Source: Prochlorococcus sp. AG-409-M05 (GTDB taxonomy: Bacteria; Cyanobacteriota; Cyanobacteriia; PCC-6307; Cyanobiaceae). From it: a DNA stretch of 41,679 nucleotides. The position numbers and the translations under genes were made by a program. The notes under the pieces were generated by a model. It was not told the origin of the DNA. It was given only the letters and a program-made list of their open reading frames with translations, and did no database searches. Positions 1 through 9,649 of the stretch are shown here, in pieces (within the stretch, counting starts at the first letter, position 1; each line of letters starts with the position of its first letter). The stretch spans positions 1 to 41,679 of the forward strand of contig QCKJ01000012.1 in NCBI GenBank assembly GCA_003215435.1, in the 5' to 3' direction.

Positions 1-1
1 A

Positions 2-73
2 AAGTTAGTCAAAGATGGCATACAAAAAATAAAAAGAGACCCTCTTCATAAGAAGATCCAAAATGCGGTCTAG
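2..73 (+). CDS. Possible 3' end of an upstream gene (partial)
   Basis: An open frame runs in from the left edge and stops at TAG. It encodes about 23 residues rich in Lys and Ile, ending KKIQNAV. Its composition is compatible with the tail of a real protein, but it is too short to assign a family. It could be chance, because the following 75 bases are non-coding and AT-rich. Confidence 0.25.
   Translation, partial: KLVKDGIQKIKRDPLHKKIQNAV
22..46 (-). terminator. Weak Rho-independent terminator downstream of the ABC1 kinase gene
   Basis: Read on the minus strand, a 5-bp stem AAGAG/CTCTT with a 3-base loop is followed by a T-rich tract (TTTTATTTTTTG). It lies about 100 bases beyond the kinase stop codon. 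The stem is short, so the call is tentative. Confidence 0.35.
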
Positions 74-149
74 GGATAAAAGACACGGGGCTTAATTAAA
101 GCTAATTTAATCTTTATATTTATCATTTGCTATTATTTTGATTAATGTC

Positions 150-1820
150 CTAAAAAAGGCTTTCAGCAACTATACTAGGATTAAAATTACTTCTTAAAGA
201 TTTAATTATAGAAACAAAATCTGATAAGTTTGTCTTATCTCTCTTAACCAAATACATTAATAGTTTACTCCTAAATAGAGATCCATCTCTCCCGAAGAGA
301 AGCCTTAACCCAGCAACTGGGAGTGTTCTTTTACCTCTATAATCATAGTCAGTCTTTAGCACATCTAGTAGACTTTTGATTCTTTCTATCCTCAAATTAC
401 CTTCACTATCAAAAACTACATCTAAAAGAATGTTTAGCAGCTCTTGTGTCTCCCCACTTAGTAACCTTGCAGCAACATATGGATAGGCTACTGGAATAAT
501 CTTAAAATCTGGATTTAATCTTAGAGCGAGACCTTCCTGACTTACTACTGCTCTTATTACTAAGGCAAATCGAGCTGGTACTCTAAATGGATATTCATAC
601 ATAAGCTGTGAAAACCTATCTGTAATAGCTTTAAAGTTGAATTCAGAAACAGACTCATTAAAAGAGGCACCTAATACCTCATTTAATGCTGGGATAATGG
701 TTCTCAGATCCATTTCTTTGTTTAAAAATCCAAGGGATTGAAAATCTCTAGCAAGCTCATCAAAATCATTATTAAACAAATGAACCAAGGCAGAAGTTAA
801 AGTAATGCGGTCCAAATCACTTATCTCATCCATCATCCCAAAATCAATATATGCTATATGTCCTATTCCTGGCTTTTTGCTTTTCAAAGCAAACATATTT
901 CCAGGATGTGGATCAGCATGGAAATATCCAAATTCCAAGAGTTGTTGAAGTCCACTAACTACACCTGTTCTAATAATCTCATCAGGATTGATTCCATTAT
1001 GTCTGAGCTCATTTTTATCTTTTAACTTTGTTCCGCAAATCCAGCTTGTTGTGATAACTCTTTTTGAAGACAATAATCGCTCTACTGTTGGGACTGTTAT
1101 GGATTGATTATCAGCAAAGAGTTTTGAAAACTTCTCAGCATTATCTGCCTCAAGCTCATAATCAATTTCTTCAAATAATGACCGACCAAATTCATCAACA
1201 ATCTCTTCTATTTTAAAACCTAAGTTAAGAGGTAAAAATGGTGAAATTGCAATAGAAAGAAATCTAAGAATAACAAGATCACGACGTAATATAAACCTTA
1301 AATTGGGTCTTTGTACTTTTACTGCAACCCAATAATCTGCATGAAGTCTGGCTTTATATACTTGACCAAGGCTAGCAGCTGCTATGGGTTTACTAGGGAA
1401 ATCTTCAAAAAGATCAGAAGGAGTTGAACCCAATTCTTTCTTGATGATATTGACTGCTGAAGAATGATCATAGGGCGGCAAGTTATCCTGTAAATTTGTC
1501 AACTCATCAAGCCAATCTCTCCTTACAAGGTCTGGGCGTGTTGAAAGGGCTTGACCAATTTTTATAAAGCAAGGCCCTAATTGTGTAATAGAGTTTAAGA
1601 TTTCTTTAGCAAATCTCTTATGAAAATCATCACCATTTATAGATCTAAAGCTCTGAAAGAGAGAAAAGAAAACAAGTGAAAGAAAACAATTAGCCAGTTC
1701 AAATAAGCGAGGCATCCAAATCCAAGGCCTCATAATCAACCAAGCAAAATCCCTCTTCTGGTCGTATTGATCCAGATTGTCAATGGAAGAGAAGGATTCG
1801 GATTGAATTGAGGTGTTCAA
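150..1820 (-). CDS. ABC1/UbiB-family atypical protein kinase (AarF-like)
   Basis: 556 residues, close to the usual length of cyanobacterial ABC1K proteins. Family motifs appear in order: KxGQ (KIGQALSTRPDLV, residues 87-99), the alanine-rich loop AAASLGQVY (147-155) that replaces the glycine-rich P-loop, VAVKVQRP (165-172) with the ATP-binding Lys, HADPHPGN near residue 300, and IDFGMM as the DFG metal-binding motif. UbiB-type proteins act as ATPases or kinases in quinone and prenyl-lipid metabolism; the cyanobacterial substrate is not evident here. Hydrophobic stretches near residues 40-55 and at the C-terminus suggest membrane association. The chosen start is TTG, because the YDQKRDFAWLI segment that precedes RPW in homologues lies upstream of the first ATG (base 1733). 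It diverges from the decarboxylase gene with little or no spacer. Confidence 0.9.
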   Translation of the reverse strand: MNTSIQSESFSSIDNLDQYDQKRDFAWLIMRPWIWMPRLFELANCFLSLVFFSLFQSFRSINGDDFHKRFAKEILNSITQLGPCFIKIGQALSTRPDLVRRDWLDELTNLQDNLPPYDHSSAVNIIKKELGSTPSDLFEDFPSKPIAAASLGQVYKARLHADYWVAVKVQRPNLRFILRRDLVILRFLSIAISPFLPLNLGFKIEEIVDEFGRSLFEEIDYELEADNAEKFSKLFADNQSITVPTVERLLSSKRVITTSWICGTKLKDKNELRHNGINPDEIIRTGVVSGLQQLLEFGYFHADPHPGNMFALKSKKPGIGHIAYIDFGMMDEISDLDRITLTSALVHLFNNDFDELARDFQSLGFLNKEMDLRTIIPALNEVLGASFNESVSEFNFKAITDRFSQLMYEYPFRVPARFALVIRAVVSQEGLALRLNPDFKIIPVAYPYVAARLLSGETQELLNILLDVVFDSEGNLRIERIKSLLDVLKTDYDYRGKRTLPVAGLRLLFGRDGSLFRSKLLMYLVKRDKTNLSDFVSIIKSLRSNFNPSIVAESLF

Positions 1821-1869
1821 TAGAGACGGACACTTTGGTAGAAAGAGTTTAGAAAAGGAATTTCAGGCA

Positions 1870-3300
1870 ATGAGACTAATTGAACATTTAACTAAGGTAG
1901 ATAAAAATACCAGAAATCTTTTTCTGCCAGCACATGGCAGAGGCACTGGGTTACCAAAAGATATCCGTAATCTTCTAAAACAAAGGCCTGGATTGTGGGA
2001 CCTACCTGAACTGTCAGAGATAGGGGGCCCTCTCGAGGAAGGAGGGGCCATAGCTGACAGCCAAAAATCAATAGCAAAGAGAGTAGGTGCTCGTCGAGCT
2101 TGGTATGGCGTAAACGGGGCGACAGGACTGCTTCAATCTGCCCTTCTCTCAATTACAAAGCCAGGGCAAGCTGTACTTTTACCAAGGAATGTTCATCGGT
2201 CTCTAATAGAAGCCTGCGCATTAGGAGACCTAAAACCTGTTCTTTATGATCTACCTTTTATGGTCGACCGGGGGCATTGTTTACCTCCGAATAGAAGTTG
2301 GATAGAGGAAGTTCTAAATGATTTAAATCCGGTAAAAGCAGAAATAGCTGCCGCTGTATTAGTGCACCCCACTTACCAAGGGTATGCAGAAGACATAAAA
2401 CCAATAATTTCACTTCTCCATGAAGAAGGTTGGCCTGTTTTAGTTGATGAGGCTCATGGAGCACATTTTTCCAGTGGGTTAAGTGGCGAACTGCCGGATT
2501 CTGGCCTAAAGGCAGGAGCAGACCTAATTGTTCACTCACTTCATAAATCAGCAGGGGGATTAACCCAAACAGCTGTACTTTGGTTACAAGGAAATCGTGT
2601 TGACCCTTCCTCATTAGAGAGAAGTCTCTCCTGGTTACAAACAACTAGTCCAAGTTCACTCTTATTGGCATCTTGTGAATCTGCACTTAAAGAGTTGCAT
2701 AGCTCTAAAGGCAAAAGAAATCTTCTTCATCGCCTAGAAGAAGCAAAAGAACTAACAAGGCGACTTAGGAAGGAGGGAATGCCTCTTCTAGAGAACCAAG
2801 ATCCACTTAGACTTATCTGGCATTGCTTAAACCAAGGAATTAATGGTTATGAAGCAGACGCATGGCTAATTAAAAATGGCCTAACAGCAGAGCTTCCAGA
2901 ACGAGGTTGTTTAACATTTTGTCTCGGACTCTCTAAACATAAAGGACTTGAGAAGTTTATAAAAAAGAGATGGGAAAGAATATCTCTTTGCCTAGCAAAG
3001 TATGATGATATACCTGTTTTTACTCCACCACCGTTTGCAAAAGTTTCAGTCCCAGAAATGAATCTTGGTTTAGCCTGGCGTGCAAAAAGTCAAAAAATTA
3101 GTTTGTCAACAGCGGTCGACAGAATCTCAAGTGACTTAATCTGTCCATATCCTCCAGGAATCCCTGTTTTAGTCCCAGGAGAGAAACTGGATCGAAAACG
3201 CATTGATTGGCTTAGTGAACAAACCCATCTCTGGCCCAATCAAACTGATCAAAAAATTTCGGTCGTCGCAAATGAAAGTAATCTTCTAAAAAGTGAATGA
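1870..3300 (+). CDS. Orn/Lys/Arg decarboxylase family PLP enzyme
   Basis: About 476 residues from the ATG at 1870. An in-frame GTG at 1813 would give 495 residues but would overlap the divergent kinase start. The N-terminal LPAHGRGTGLP corresponds to the MPGHKxG motif of fold-type I basic amino-acid decarboxylases. VDEAHGAHF carries the PLP-ring Asp, and HSLHKSAGGLTQ carries the Schiff-base Lys. The length matches the short Bacillus SpeA/YaaO-like branch rather than the 700-aa inducible enzymes. The likely reaction is decarboxylation of arginine, lysine or ornithine to a polyamine precursor; the substrate cannot be read from the sequence. It is followed 17 bases later by cdsA on the same strand, so the two may be co-transcribed. 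Confidence 0.85.
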   Translation: MRLIEHLTKVDKNTRNLFLPAHGRGTGLPKDIRNLLKQRPGLWDLPELSEIGGPLEEGGAIADSQKSIAKRVGARRAWYGVNGATGLLQSALLSITKPGQAVLLPRNVHRSLIEACALGDLKPVLYDLPFMVDRGHCLPPNRSWIEEVLNDLNPVKAEIAAAVLVHPTYQGYAEDIKPIISLLHEEGWPVLVDEAHGAHFSSGLSGELPDSGLKAGADLIVHSLHKSAGGLTQTAVLWLQGNRVDPSSLERSLSWLQTTSPSSLLLASCESALKELHSSKGKRNLLHRLEEAKELTRRLRKEGMPLLENQDPLRLIWHCLNQGINGYEADAWLIKNGLTAELPERGCLTFCLGLSKHKGLEKFIKKRWERISLCLAKYDDIPVFTPPPFAKVSVPEMNLGLAWRAKSQKISLSTAVDRISSDLICPYPPGIPVLVPGEKLDRKRIDWLSEQTHLWPNQTDQKISVVANESNLLKSE

Positions 3301-3317
3301 CTTAAATTAGTTGATTA

Positions 3318-4208
3318 ATGAAGCCTGTTATCCCAATAAAACGAATCAGAAGTGGCCTAGCAGCAGGAGGGTTTGGCTTAATCTTTATCGGATTAGGCGG
3401 ATGGTGGTTCACGCTTGCATTAGGAGTAATAGTTCATCTTGCACTTCTGGAATTTTTCCGAATGGCGCAATTCGCCGGCATTCGGCCAGCAACCAAAACA
3501 ACATTAGTAGCCTGTCATCTACTTCTTCTAAGCACTCAGTGGAGTGTGGTAAGCGAAGGTTTACCATCTAATTTGTCAGCAGCTGTTTTACCCCTTTCTG
3601 GCGCTGCTATTTGTGGCTGGTTATTACTCCAACCCGTCACTGGATCTATCGCAGACATTGCCGCCTCTATTTTTGGGTTGTTTTACTTAGGATATCTACC
3701 AAGTCATTGGATAAAACTAAGAAACTTATATGATCCAGCACTAGCGCCTAAGCTTGACACTCTTCCAGATTCATTCTCTGTCTGGGCTTCTTCAGGAATG
3801 GTTATAACAATTATTTCTTGTTTGATCATTATTGCCAGTGACATTGGCTCATATGGGTTAGGAAGTAGTTTCGGCAAATTGCCCCTTTCACCTATATCAC
3901 CAGGGAAAACAGTTGAAGGAGCCTTAGGAGGACTGTTTTGCGCAATGGCAACAGGCTCAATTTCCGGTGTTTTACTTGGCTGGAGCTGGGGGTTTCTTAT
4001 TGGTGGACTTTTGGGAATATTGATTGCCTTATTCGCTTTAGTTGGCGACCTGACAGAATCGATGATGAAAAGAAATGCAGGCTTAAAGGATTCAGGAGAT
4101 GCCCTTCCTGGTCATGGAGGTATCCTTGATAGGATAGATAGCTATCTATTTACGCCTGCTGTTATTTATTACGCAGTAACGTTAATAATTCCCTTAAACA
4201 ATCTTTAA
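3318..4208 (+). CDS. cdsA: Phosphatidate cytidylyltransferase
   Basis: Makes CDP-diacylglycerol from phosphatidate and CTP, the branch point to phosphatidylglycerol, which photosystems need. The 296-residue protein is strongly hydrophobic, with about eight predicted membrane segments. It ends with a full CDP-diglyceride synthase signature: KRNAGLKDSG followed by LPGHGGILDRID. The start is ATG, 17 bases after the decarboxylase stop. The stop codon abuts the stop of the convergent DUF2993 gene with no spacer, leaving no room for a terminator between them. Confidence 0.95.
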   Translation: MKPVIPIKRIRSGLAAGGFGLIFIGLGGWWFTLALGVIVHLALLEFFRMAQFAGIRPATKTTLVACHLLLLSTQWSVVSEGLPSNLSAAVLPLSGAAICGWLLLQPVTGSIADIAASIFGLFYLGYLPSHWIKLRNLYDPALAPKLDTLPDSFSVWASSGMVITIISCLIIIASDIGSYGLGSSFGKLPLSPISPGKTVEGALGGLFCAMATGSISGVLLGWSWGFLIGGLLGILIALFALVGDLTESMMKRNAGLKDSGDALPGHGGILDRIDSYLFTPAVIYYAVTLIIPLNNL

Positions 4209-4850
4209 TCATGGCTTCACCTCAGCAATAGCCTTTAGGTAGAGCATGCCTTCTGTTAGAGAGGCACTCTCTATGTAAATGGATGAGTCAAGTGGAACTT
4301 TATACTCTGTCTGATTATCTTTTTTTTGAATCCTTAAATCACCGCGGTTCGCATAAACATAGAAAACACCTTTAGCATGTTCTTTATCAACGCGAACATC
4401 ATGAGCATAAAGTTCAAGTTGGTCTCCTTTAATATTAGATTTATAAAGAGGCATTGTCCCCATAAGATTATCGGCCATCTCGTCACCCAACCACTTCCAA
4501 TGCGAAGAAATAAGTAGCTTATTTAGATTATCTCCAGCAATAGAGACTGTCCCACTAATTTTAAATTTTTCTCGCAAGGTTAGTAATTCTGTGGAGTTAG
4601 CTAGATCTAGTTTAAATTTAAGTGGGCTGCTAACTAATTCAATAGTATCAAAATATATATCCTGAAAGGTCACCTTTGAAGCATTAAGAATAACTCCATC
4701 AATTTCACCTTTTAATAATCTCATGGTAGAACCATTAAGTTCAATTTTTAGCTCACCAATTGAATTACATTTACTTCTAACCCATAAATTCAAGCCCTTA
4801 GAAACTAATGAAAGCAGTACATCCTGCCCCAAGAAAGGATTGAAACCCAT
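4209..4850 (-). CDS. DUF2993 (LmeA-like) lipid-binding family protein
   Basis: 213 residues. No signal peptide is obvious. The N-terminal part has the DUF2993 pattern seen in many cyanobacterial proteins: a short amphipathic start (LSLVSKGLNLWVRSKCNSI), then alternating beta-strand segments such as GEIDGVILNASKVTFQDIYF and LVSSPLKFKLDL. The family includes mycobacterial LmeA, which binds phospholipids; a role in envelope lipid handling is inference. The ATG lies two bases after the stop of the alpha/beta hydrolase gene, so this is the last gene of a tightly coupled three-gene set. Confidence 0.7.
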   Translation of the reverse strand: MGFNPFLGQDVLLSLVSKGLNLWVRSKCNSIGELKIELNGSTMRLLKGEIDGVILNASKVTFQDIYFDTIELVSSPLKFKLDLANSTELLTLREKFKISGTVSIAGDNLNKLLISSHWKWLGDEMADNLMGTMPLYKSNIKGDQLELYAHDVRVDKEHAKGVFYVYANRGDLRIQKKDNQTEYKVPLDSSIYIESASLTEGMLYLKAIAEVKP

Positions 4851-4852
4851 TA

Positions 4853-5776
4853 TTAATTAATTTCACCCAACCAAGTTTTTGCAACGGTGTTCGGGCAGTC
4901 CAAATGTGGAAGATGTCCACACCCTTTAATCTCTTGAACATCAGACTGAAAAAGTTCAAAAATCTCAGTTTTTTGTTTACTGCTAAGGATTCGATCATTA
5001 GAGCCAAAAATAACTTTCACAGGTTGGTTTGGTAGAGGCAATCCAAGATTTGCGATACCTCCACTTCGTGCAAATGCAGCCAATGATCGATCCCAGCCTG
5101 AGACTTTTAAATGAATAGAGGCGATTTGATTTTCTGGATCACCAACACTTTCATCAGGGTTTGCGAAAGCTTGGCGACAGAGACTTCTACGGACTTCAGG
5201 CCTACTTAAAAACCAAACGCCTAAATGATCTAATAAAGGAGGAATTGGCATAGGTTTTCCAGTTAATCCTGCTGGAGATAATAGAAGCACACGCTTTACT
5301 TTCTCAGGGTGACGACGAGCTATTTCCATTGAAACAGCACCCCCCATTGATGCACCTATGACTCCAACAGAAGGTCCAGCGACTACTTTGTGCAATATCG
5401 CATCAAGGTGGTTAAAAATATTTATTGCCCCATAAGCAACATTCTTCGGACGAGGGCAAAAGCCAAAACCGAACATATCTGGAATAATCAATTGATGATG
5501 TGCCTTTAGTAATGGAACTAATCGACGAAATTCAAGGAAACAACTATCAAAGCCATGAAGTAATAAAACTGGGGGGCCCTCACCTGTGATAACAACCGGA
5601 TATTCCAAAAGGTCATCTTTAGGGGTATAGCTTTTAGAAAAGTCCTTAAGAGAAACCCAGTGGACATCTTTGACAAGCTCCTTTGCTAAAGGGTCTAAAA
5701 GATTCTTTGTGAGATCAATTAGTAGCTTATTAGAAGGAAATAGATTTTCCTTGGTATCGAAATCTTTAGTACTCAA
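4853..5776 (-). CDS. Alpha/beta hydrolase
   Basis: 307 residues with the complete fold: oxyanion-hole segment VLLLHGFDS, nucleophile elbow GASMGG (catalytic Ser), catalytic Asp in FGSNDRIL, and catalytic His in GCGHLPHLD near the C-terminus. The substrate is unknown; the family spans esterases, lipases and C-C hydrolases. The start is TTG, overlapping the stop of the upstream dehydrogenase gene (TTGA), and there is no better start nearby. This overlap implies translational coupling, and a product or substrate shared with the dehydrogenase is possible but unproven. Confidence 0.85.
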   Translation of the reverse strand: MSTKDFDTKENLFPSNKLLIDLTKNLLDPLAKELVKDVHWVSLKDFSKSYTPKDDLLEYPVVITGEGPPVLLLHGFDSCFLEFRRLVPLLKAHHQLIIPDMFGFGFCPRPKNVAYGAINIFNHLDAILHKVVAGPSVGVIGASMGGAVSMEIARRHPEKVKRVLLLSPAGLTGKPMPIPPLLDHLGVWFLSRPEVRRSLCRQAFANPDESVGDPENQIASIHLKVSGWDRSLAAFARSGGIANLGLPLPNQPVKVIFGSNDRILSSKQKTEIFELFQSDVQEIKGCGHLPHLDCPNTVAKTWLGEIN

Positions 5777-6912
5777 GCTAATTTTTCTTGGTGAACATCA
5801 ATAGGTTTATGATTAACAGCGTACTCATAATCACCTGCGCAAAGAATTGCCTTAAATACTTCAGAGGGGGTAACAGAGAAAGGCAATCTATGTAAATCAG
5901 ATCCTTCCTGACAAGTAAGTTGACATACTTGTTGGATATCCCCTAGGCAAGCATCTGAAAGCCCAAAGGACTCAAGACTTACGGGCAAATCAAGAGCATT
6001 GAGATATTCAAGTAGTTGGCCTCTAGCCTGTCCAGCCAATTGATTTCCAGTCAAAATCTCCTCAAGTTTTAACTGCACCAGGATTCCAAACCCAACCTTT
6101 TCACCATGTAGAAAGTTGTTGCAAGCGGGTAGGTGAGTCAATGCGTTGTGAACAGCGTGAGCAGCTACTGTTCTACAACCAGGGCCACCAATTCCTCCTA
6201 TTAAGCCAGCAGTTAATGCGCAGCCTTCAGCTACTCTTGTCCAGGAAGAACTAGTTGGATCATTTAAAGCGTTGATCCCTTCTAAAAGAAGTTGATCACG
6301 CAAAACACGGGCCATTTGAACGGCTTGCTGCACCAATCCATCACTACTTGATCCACTACTAACTGAGGCTTCGTACCATTTAGCTAGGGCATCTGCAATA
6401 CCACTAGCCAACGTTCTATTTGGTGCGCTTTTTACAAGCCCATGGTCAAACACCAAAAGGTCAGGACATTGGCTTAAGGGAATATCTTTGAGGTAAGCAC
6501 CTGATGTTGAATAAATATTGGAAAGTGCTGTCCATCCTGCACAAGTAGACGCGCTCAAAGGGACAGTTATGCAAGGAATCTCTAAGCGATCAGCTAATAA
6601 TTTTCCAGCATCAAGAACCTTCCCTCCACCAGCTGCAATAACTCCATCCGAGAAATTTTCTAATGCTATCTGTTTAAGACGACTTAAATCATTTTCACAA
6701 CAATCATATTGAAGTTCTTCTGAAACTGGGTTAATTCCACAACCATAAAGATCACCAACTAATGTCTTTCTTAGTTCTAAGGTTTTAGAGCTACGTCCTA
6801 AAAAAAGTGGGTTAATAGAAATCTCTTTTATAAGCCCTAAACTTTCATTCCATGCAGAGTTGCCTCTCAAGACATTTCTAGGGGATATTTTATTTGAAAA
6901 TGAATAATCCAA
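5773..6912 (-). CDS. Iron-containing alcohol dehydrogenase, glycerol dehydrogenase-like
   Basis: 379 residues. The nucleotide-binding core has GVIAAGGGKVLDAGKL. Metal ligands of the family are visible: Asp in SGIADALAKWYE, His in VAAHAVHNALTHLP, and His in NNFLHGEKVGFG. The overall pattern is nearest to GldA-type glycerol or glycerol-1-phosphate dehydrogenases, which carry out NAD(P)-dependent polyol oxidoreduction. The start is TTG, with no ATG near the N-terminus. It leads a minus-strand set with the hydrolase (overlapping start) and the DUF2993 gene, 37 bases downstream of clpC. Confidence 0.85.
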   Translation of the reverse strand: MDYSFSNKISPRNVLRGNSAWNESLGLIKEISINPLFLGRSSKTLELRKTLVGDLYGCGINPVSEELQYDCCENDLSRLKQIALENFSDGVIAAGGGKVLDAGKLLADRLEIPCITVPLSASTCAGWTALSNIYSTSGAYLKDIPLSQCPDLLVFDHGLVKSAPNRTLASGIADALAKWYEASVSSGSSSDGLVQQAVQMARVLRDQLLLEGINALNDPTSSSWTRVAEGCALTAGLIGGIGGPGCRTVAAHAVHNALTHLPACNNFLHGEKVGFGILVQLKLEEILTGNQLAGQARGQLLEYLNALDLPVSLESFGLSDACLGDIQQVCQLTCQEGSDLHRLPFSVTPSEVFKAILCAGDYEYAVNHKPIDVHQEKLA

Positions 6913-6949
6913 AAGTTGTTTTATATCTCAATTATAGTTAATCAACTCT

Positions 6950-9514
6950 CTAAATCCGACTACTTGCTAATTCCTGCTTAGCAGCATTTTCTATCGTCTT
7001 TCTAACAATTATCTTCTTGTCTTCATCAACATCTACTTCTGCTGAGTCTCCATTACCAATTCTTCCTGATAAGAACTCTTCTGCAAGACTATCCTCAAGT
7101 AATCTCATAACAGCTCTCCTTAATGGTCTAGCCCCATAAGAGGGATTATAGCCTTCTTCAACTAACCTTTCTTTAAAGGAATTAGTAACTACCAAAGTAA
7201 TACCTTTTTCTTCCATTCTTGCAAAAACCTCTTTAAGCATTATCTCAGCTATTTCTTTAACTTCATCTCTTGTGAGTTGACGGAAAACAATTATTTCGTC
7301 AAGACGGTTTAGGAACTCCGGACGGAATGACTGCTTTAACTCTTCATTAACAAGTGAGCGAATTCGATGGTATTGAGTTTCCTCTGAGTTCTCGCCAGAA
7401 AACTCGAATCCTAAACCTCCCCCTCCTTTCTCAATAACCTTAGATCCAATATTTGAAGTCATAATTATCAAAGTATTCTTAAAATCTACTGTCCTCCCTT
7501 TTGAGTCTGTAAGCCTTCCATCTTCAAGCAATTGCAATAGCAAATTAAACACATCTGGATGGGCTTTCTCTATCTCATCAAACAAAACTACTGTATAGGG
7601 TCTTCTTCTTACAGCTTCAGTTAACTGCCCCCCCTCACTGAAACCTACATATCCTGGAGGGGACCCTATCAACTTACTAACTGTATGGCGTTCCATAAAT
7701 TCAGACATATCTAATCTGATCATTGAGTCCTCACTTCCAAAGAAATAGGTAGCCAATGCTTTTGTTAATTCAGTTTTCCCTACACCTGTTGGCCCTGAGA
7801 AGATAAAGCTCGCAATTGGGCGATTTGGATTCTTAAGTCCAACTCTTGCGCGCCGAATTGCTTTCGAAACTGCCTTAACAGCTTCATCTTGTCCAATCAA
7901 ACGTTGATGAAGAGTGTCTTCCATATTCAAAAGTTTTACTGACTCACTTTCTGTGAGCTTCTGAACAGGAACTCCTGTCCAAGAAGCGACGATGCTGGCA
8001 ATGTCGTCTTCATCTACAACTGGGGAAGAGAGATTATTCTGCGTTTCTGAATCAATATTATTTAAACTTTCATCTATTTTTTCTCCTTTTGTACTTTCCT
8101 CTTTAGTCAGAATTGATTGTTGTTCCTCTCTATTAGTCTGCAAAATCGAACGTATCTTTTCACGGAGCTCAACCTCTTTTTCTCTTAACTCGCCAGCCTT
8201 GGAAAAGTCTTGCTCTCTGACAGAGTCCTCTTTATCCTTTTGTATCTTTCTTAATTCCTTATCTACTTCTTTTGCTGCTGGAGGAAGTTTTGAATTTAGC
8301 AATCTAACTCTGCTTCCAGCTTCATCAATTAGATCAATAGCCTTGTCTGGAAGGAATCTATCAGAGATATATCTATCTCCTAAATTTGCGGCAGCATTAA
8401 GTGCTTCATCTGTAATTTTTAATCTGTGATGTTGTTCATACCTTTCCCTTAAGCCTCTAAGAATTTCAATAGTGTCTTCTATAGAAGGTTCACCAACCAT
8501 AACTGGTTGAAATCTTCTCTCCAATGCTGCATCTCTCTCTATATGCTTTCTGTACTCATCTAGAGTTGTTGCTCCAATACATTGCAGTTCTCCTCTAGCC
8601 AGTGCAGGCTTGAGAATATTTGCTGCATCGATGGCCCCTTCAGCAGCACCAGCACCAATAAGGGTATGGACTTCATCTATAACAAGTATCACGTTCCCTG
8701 CAGCTTTAATCTCCTCCATGATTTTCTTTAAGCGCTCTTCGAACTCACCTCTATATTTCGTACCAGCAACAAGGAGTCCAATATCAAGTGTTAGAACTCT
8801 CTTTTCTTCGAGAATATCAGGAATATCTCCTTGCTGAATCCTTTGTGCAAGGCCTTCAGCAATTGCCGTCTTACCAACTCCTGGCTCCCCTATAAGGACT
8901 GGATTATTTTTTGTCCTACGACCCAATATCTGTATCACCCTATCAATTTCACTATGTCTGCCAACAACTGGATCCAATTTAGCCTCTGAAGCTAATTGGG
9001 TGAGATTTGTACCAAACTCATCCAAAGTAGCTGTCTTCATAGATCCTTTACCGCCGCCGCCGCCAGCGGTAACTTCTGCTGTATCTCCAAGCATGCGAAT
9101 TACCTGGGTACGAACCTTGGTTAAATCAACGCCTAAGTTTTCAAGTACCCGAGCAGCAACTCCTTCTCCTTCTCGAATGAGTCCTAACAAAAGGTGTTCA
9201 GTGCCTATGTAATTATGACCAAGTTGTCGGGCTTCTTCTAAGGACAATTCAAGGACTCTTTTTGCCCTTGGGGTGAAAGGGATCTCAACCGCTACAAAAC
9301 CAGATCCCCTGCCAATAATCTTTTCTACTTCTACCCTCGCGTCCTTAAGAGTAACCCCCATGGACTTCAAAACCTTTGCTGCTACACCAGTCCCTTCTCC
9401 TATCAGGCCTAATAAAATCTGTTCTGTTCCAACAAAATTATGCCCAAGGCGTCGAGCCTCTTCCTGGGCCAGCATGATTACCTTGATAGCCTTTTCGGTA
9501 AACCTCTCGAACAT
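6950..9514 (-). CDS. clpC: ClpC, ATP-dependent Clp protease ATP-binding subunit
   Basis: 854 residues, the usual cyanobacterial ClpC size. In order: two Clp_N repeats ([20 protein letters not shown] and the second starting near [12 protein letters not shown]), a poly-glycine linker, AAA D1 with Walker [14 protein letters not shown] and Walker [12 protein letters not shown], a UVR/M-domain coiled coil around [14 protein letters not shown], and AAA D2 with [13 protein letters not shown] and [14 protein letters not shown]. The conserved [11 protein letters not shown] lies near the C-terminus. It unfolds proteins for ClpP/ClpR in the cytosol and is essential in cyanobacteria studied. ATG start. 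An extended Ser/Glu-rich insert follows the M-domain. Confidence 0.97.
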   Translation of the reverse strand: MFERFTEKAIKVIMLAQEEARRLGHNFVGTEQILLGLIGEGTGVAAKVLKSMGVTLKDARVEVEKIIGRGSGFVAVEIPFTPRAKRVLELSLEEARQLGHNYIGTEHLLLGLIREGEGVAARVLENLGVDLTKVRTQVIRMLGDTAEVTAGGGGGKGSMKTATLDEFGTNLTQLASEAKLDPVVGRHSEIDRVIQILGRRTKNNPVLIGEPGVGKTAIAEGLAQRIQQGDIPDILEEKRVLTLDIGLLVAGTKYRGEFEERLKKIMEEIKAAGNVILVIDEVHTLIGAGAAEGAIDAANILKPALARGELQCIGATTLDEYRKHIERDAALERRFQPVMVGEPSIEDTIEILRGLRERYEQHHRLKITDEALNAAANLGDRYISDRFLPDKAIDLIDEAGSRVRLLNSKLPPAAKEVDKELRKIQKDKEDSVREQDFSKAGELREKEVELREKIRSILQTNREEQQSILTKEESTKGEKIDESLNNIDSETQNNLSSPVVDEDDIASIVASWTGVPVQKLTESESVKLLNMEDTLHQRLIGQDEAVKAVSKAIRRARVGLKNPNRPIASFIFSGPTGVGKTELTKALATYFFGSEDSMIRLDMSEFMERHTVSKLIGSPPGYVGFSEGGQLTEAVRRRPYTVVLFDEIEKAHPDVFNLLLQLLEDGRLTDSKGRTVDFKNTLIIMTSNIGSKVIEKGGGGLGFEFSGENSEETQYHRIRSLVNEELKQSFRPEFLNRLDEIIVFRQLTRDEVKEIAEIMLKEVFARMEEKGITLVVTNSFKERLVEEGYNPSYGARPLRRAVMRLLEDSLAEEFLSGRIGNGDSAEVDVDEDKKIIVRKTIENAAKQELASSRI
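9051..9065. repeat. GCC microsatellite encoding the ClpC glycine linker
   Basis: Five CCG/GCC-type triplets in a row encode the GGGGG stretch between the Clp_N domain and the D1 ATPase. It is a local GC-rich island in an AT-rich gene. Confidence 0.7.
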
Positions 9515-9649
9515 GGTCTAAACCACGTGATGTACATCTAACCTATCAGGATTGAGAATGGAACGTGAAGAGCATGTCTTTTAGGACATATCCCTTTGTA
9601 GTCAAGGCGTAATGTAGGGAGAAAAAGTATCAAACAAGCAATAAAAACT

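Noticed and set aside
3311-3571. 86-aa open frame overlapping cdsA in another frame
   Set aside because: CdsA has full signature support in its own frame; this one is Ser/Asn-rich and lacks a motif.
7992-8429. 145-aa Ser/Leu-rich open frame opposite clpC
   Set aside because: It is antisense to conserved ClpC coding sequence, and its composition reflects the reverse of Glu/Lys codons; no ribosome site or domain.
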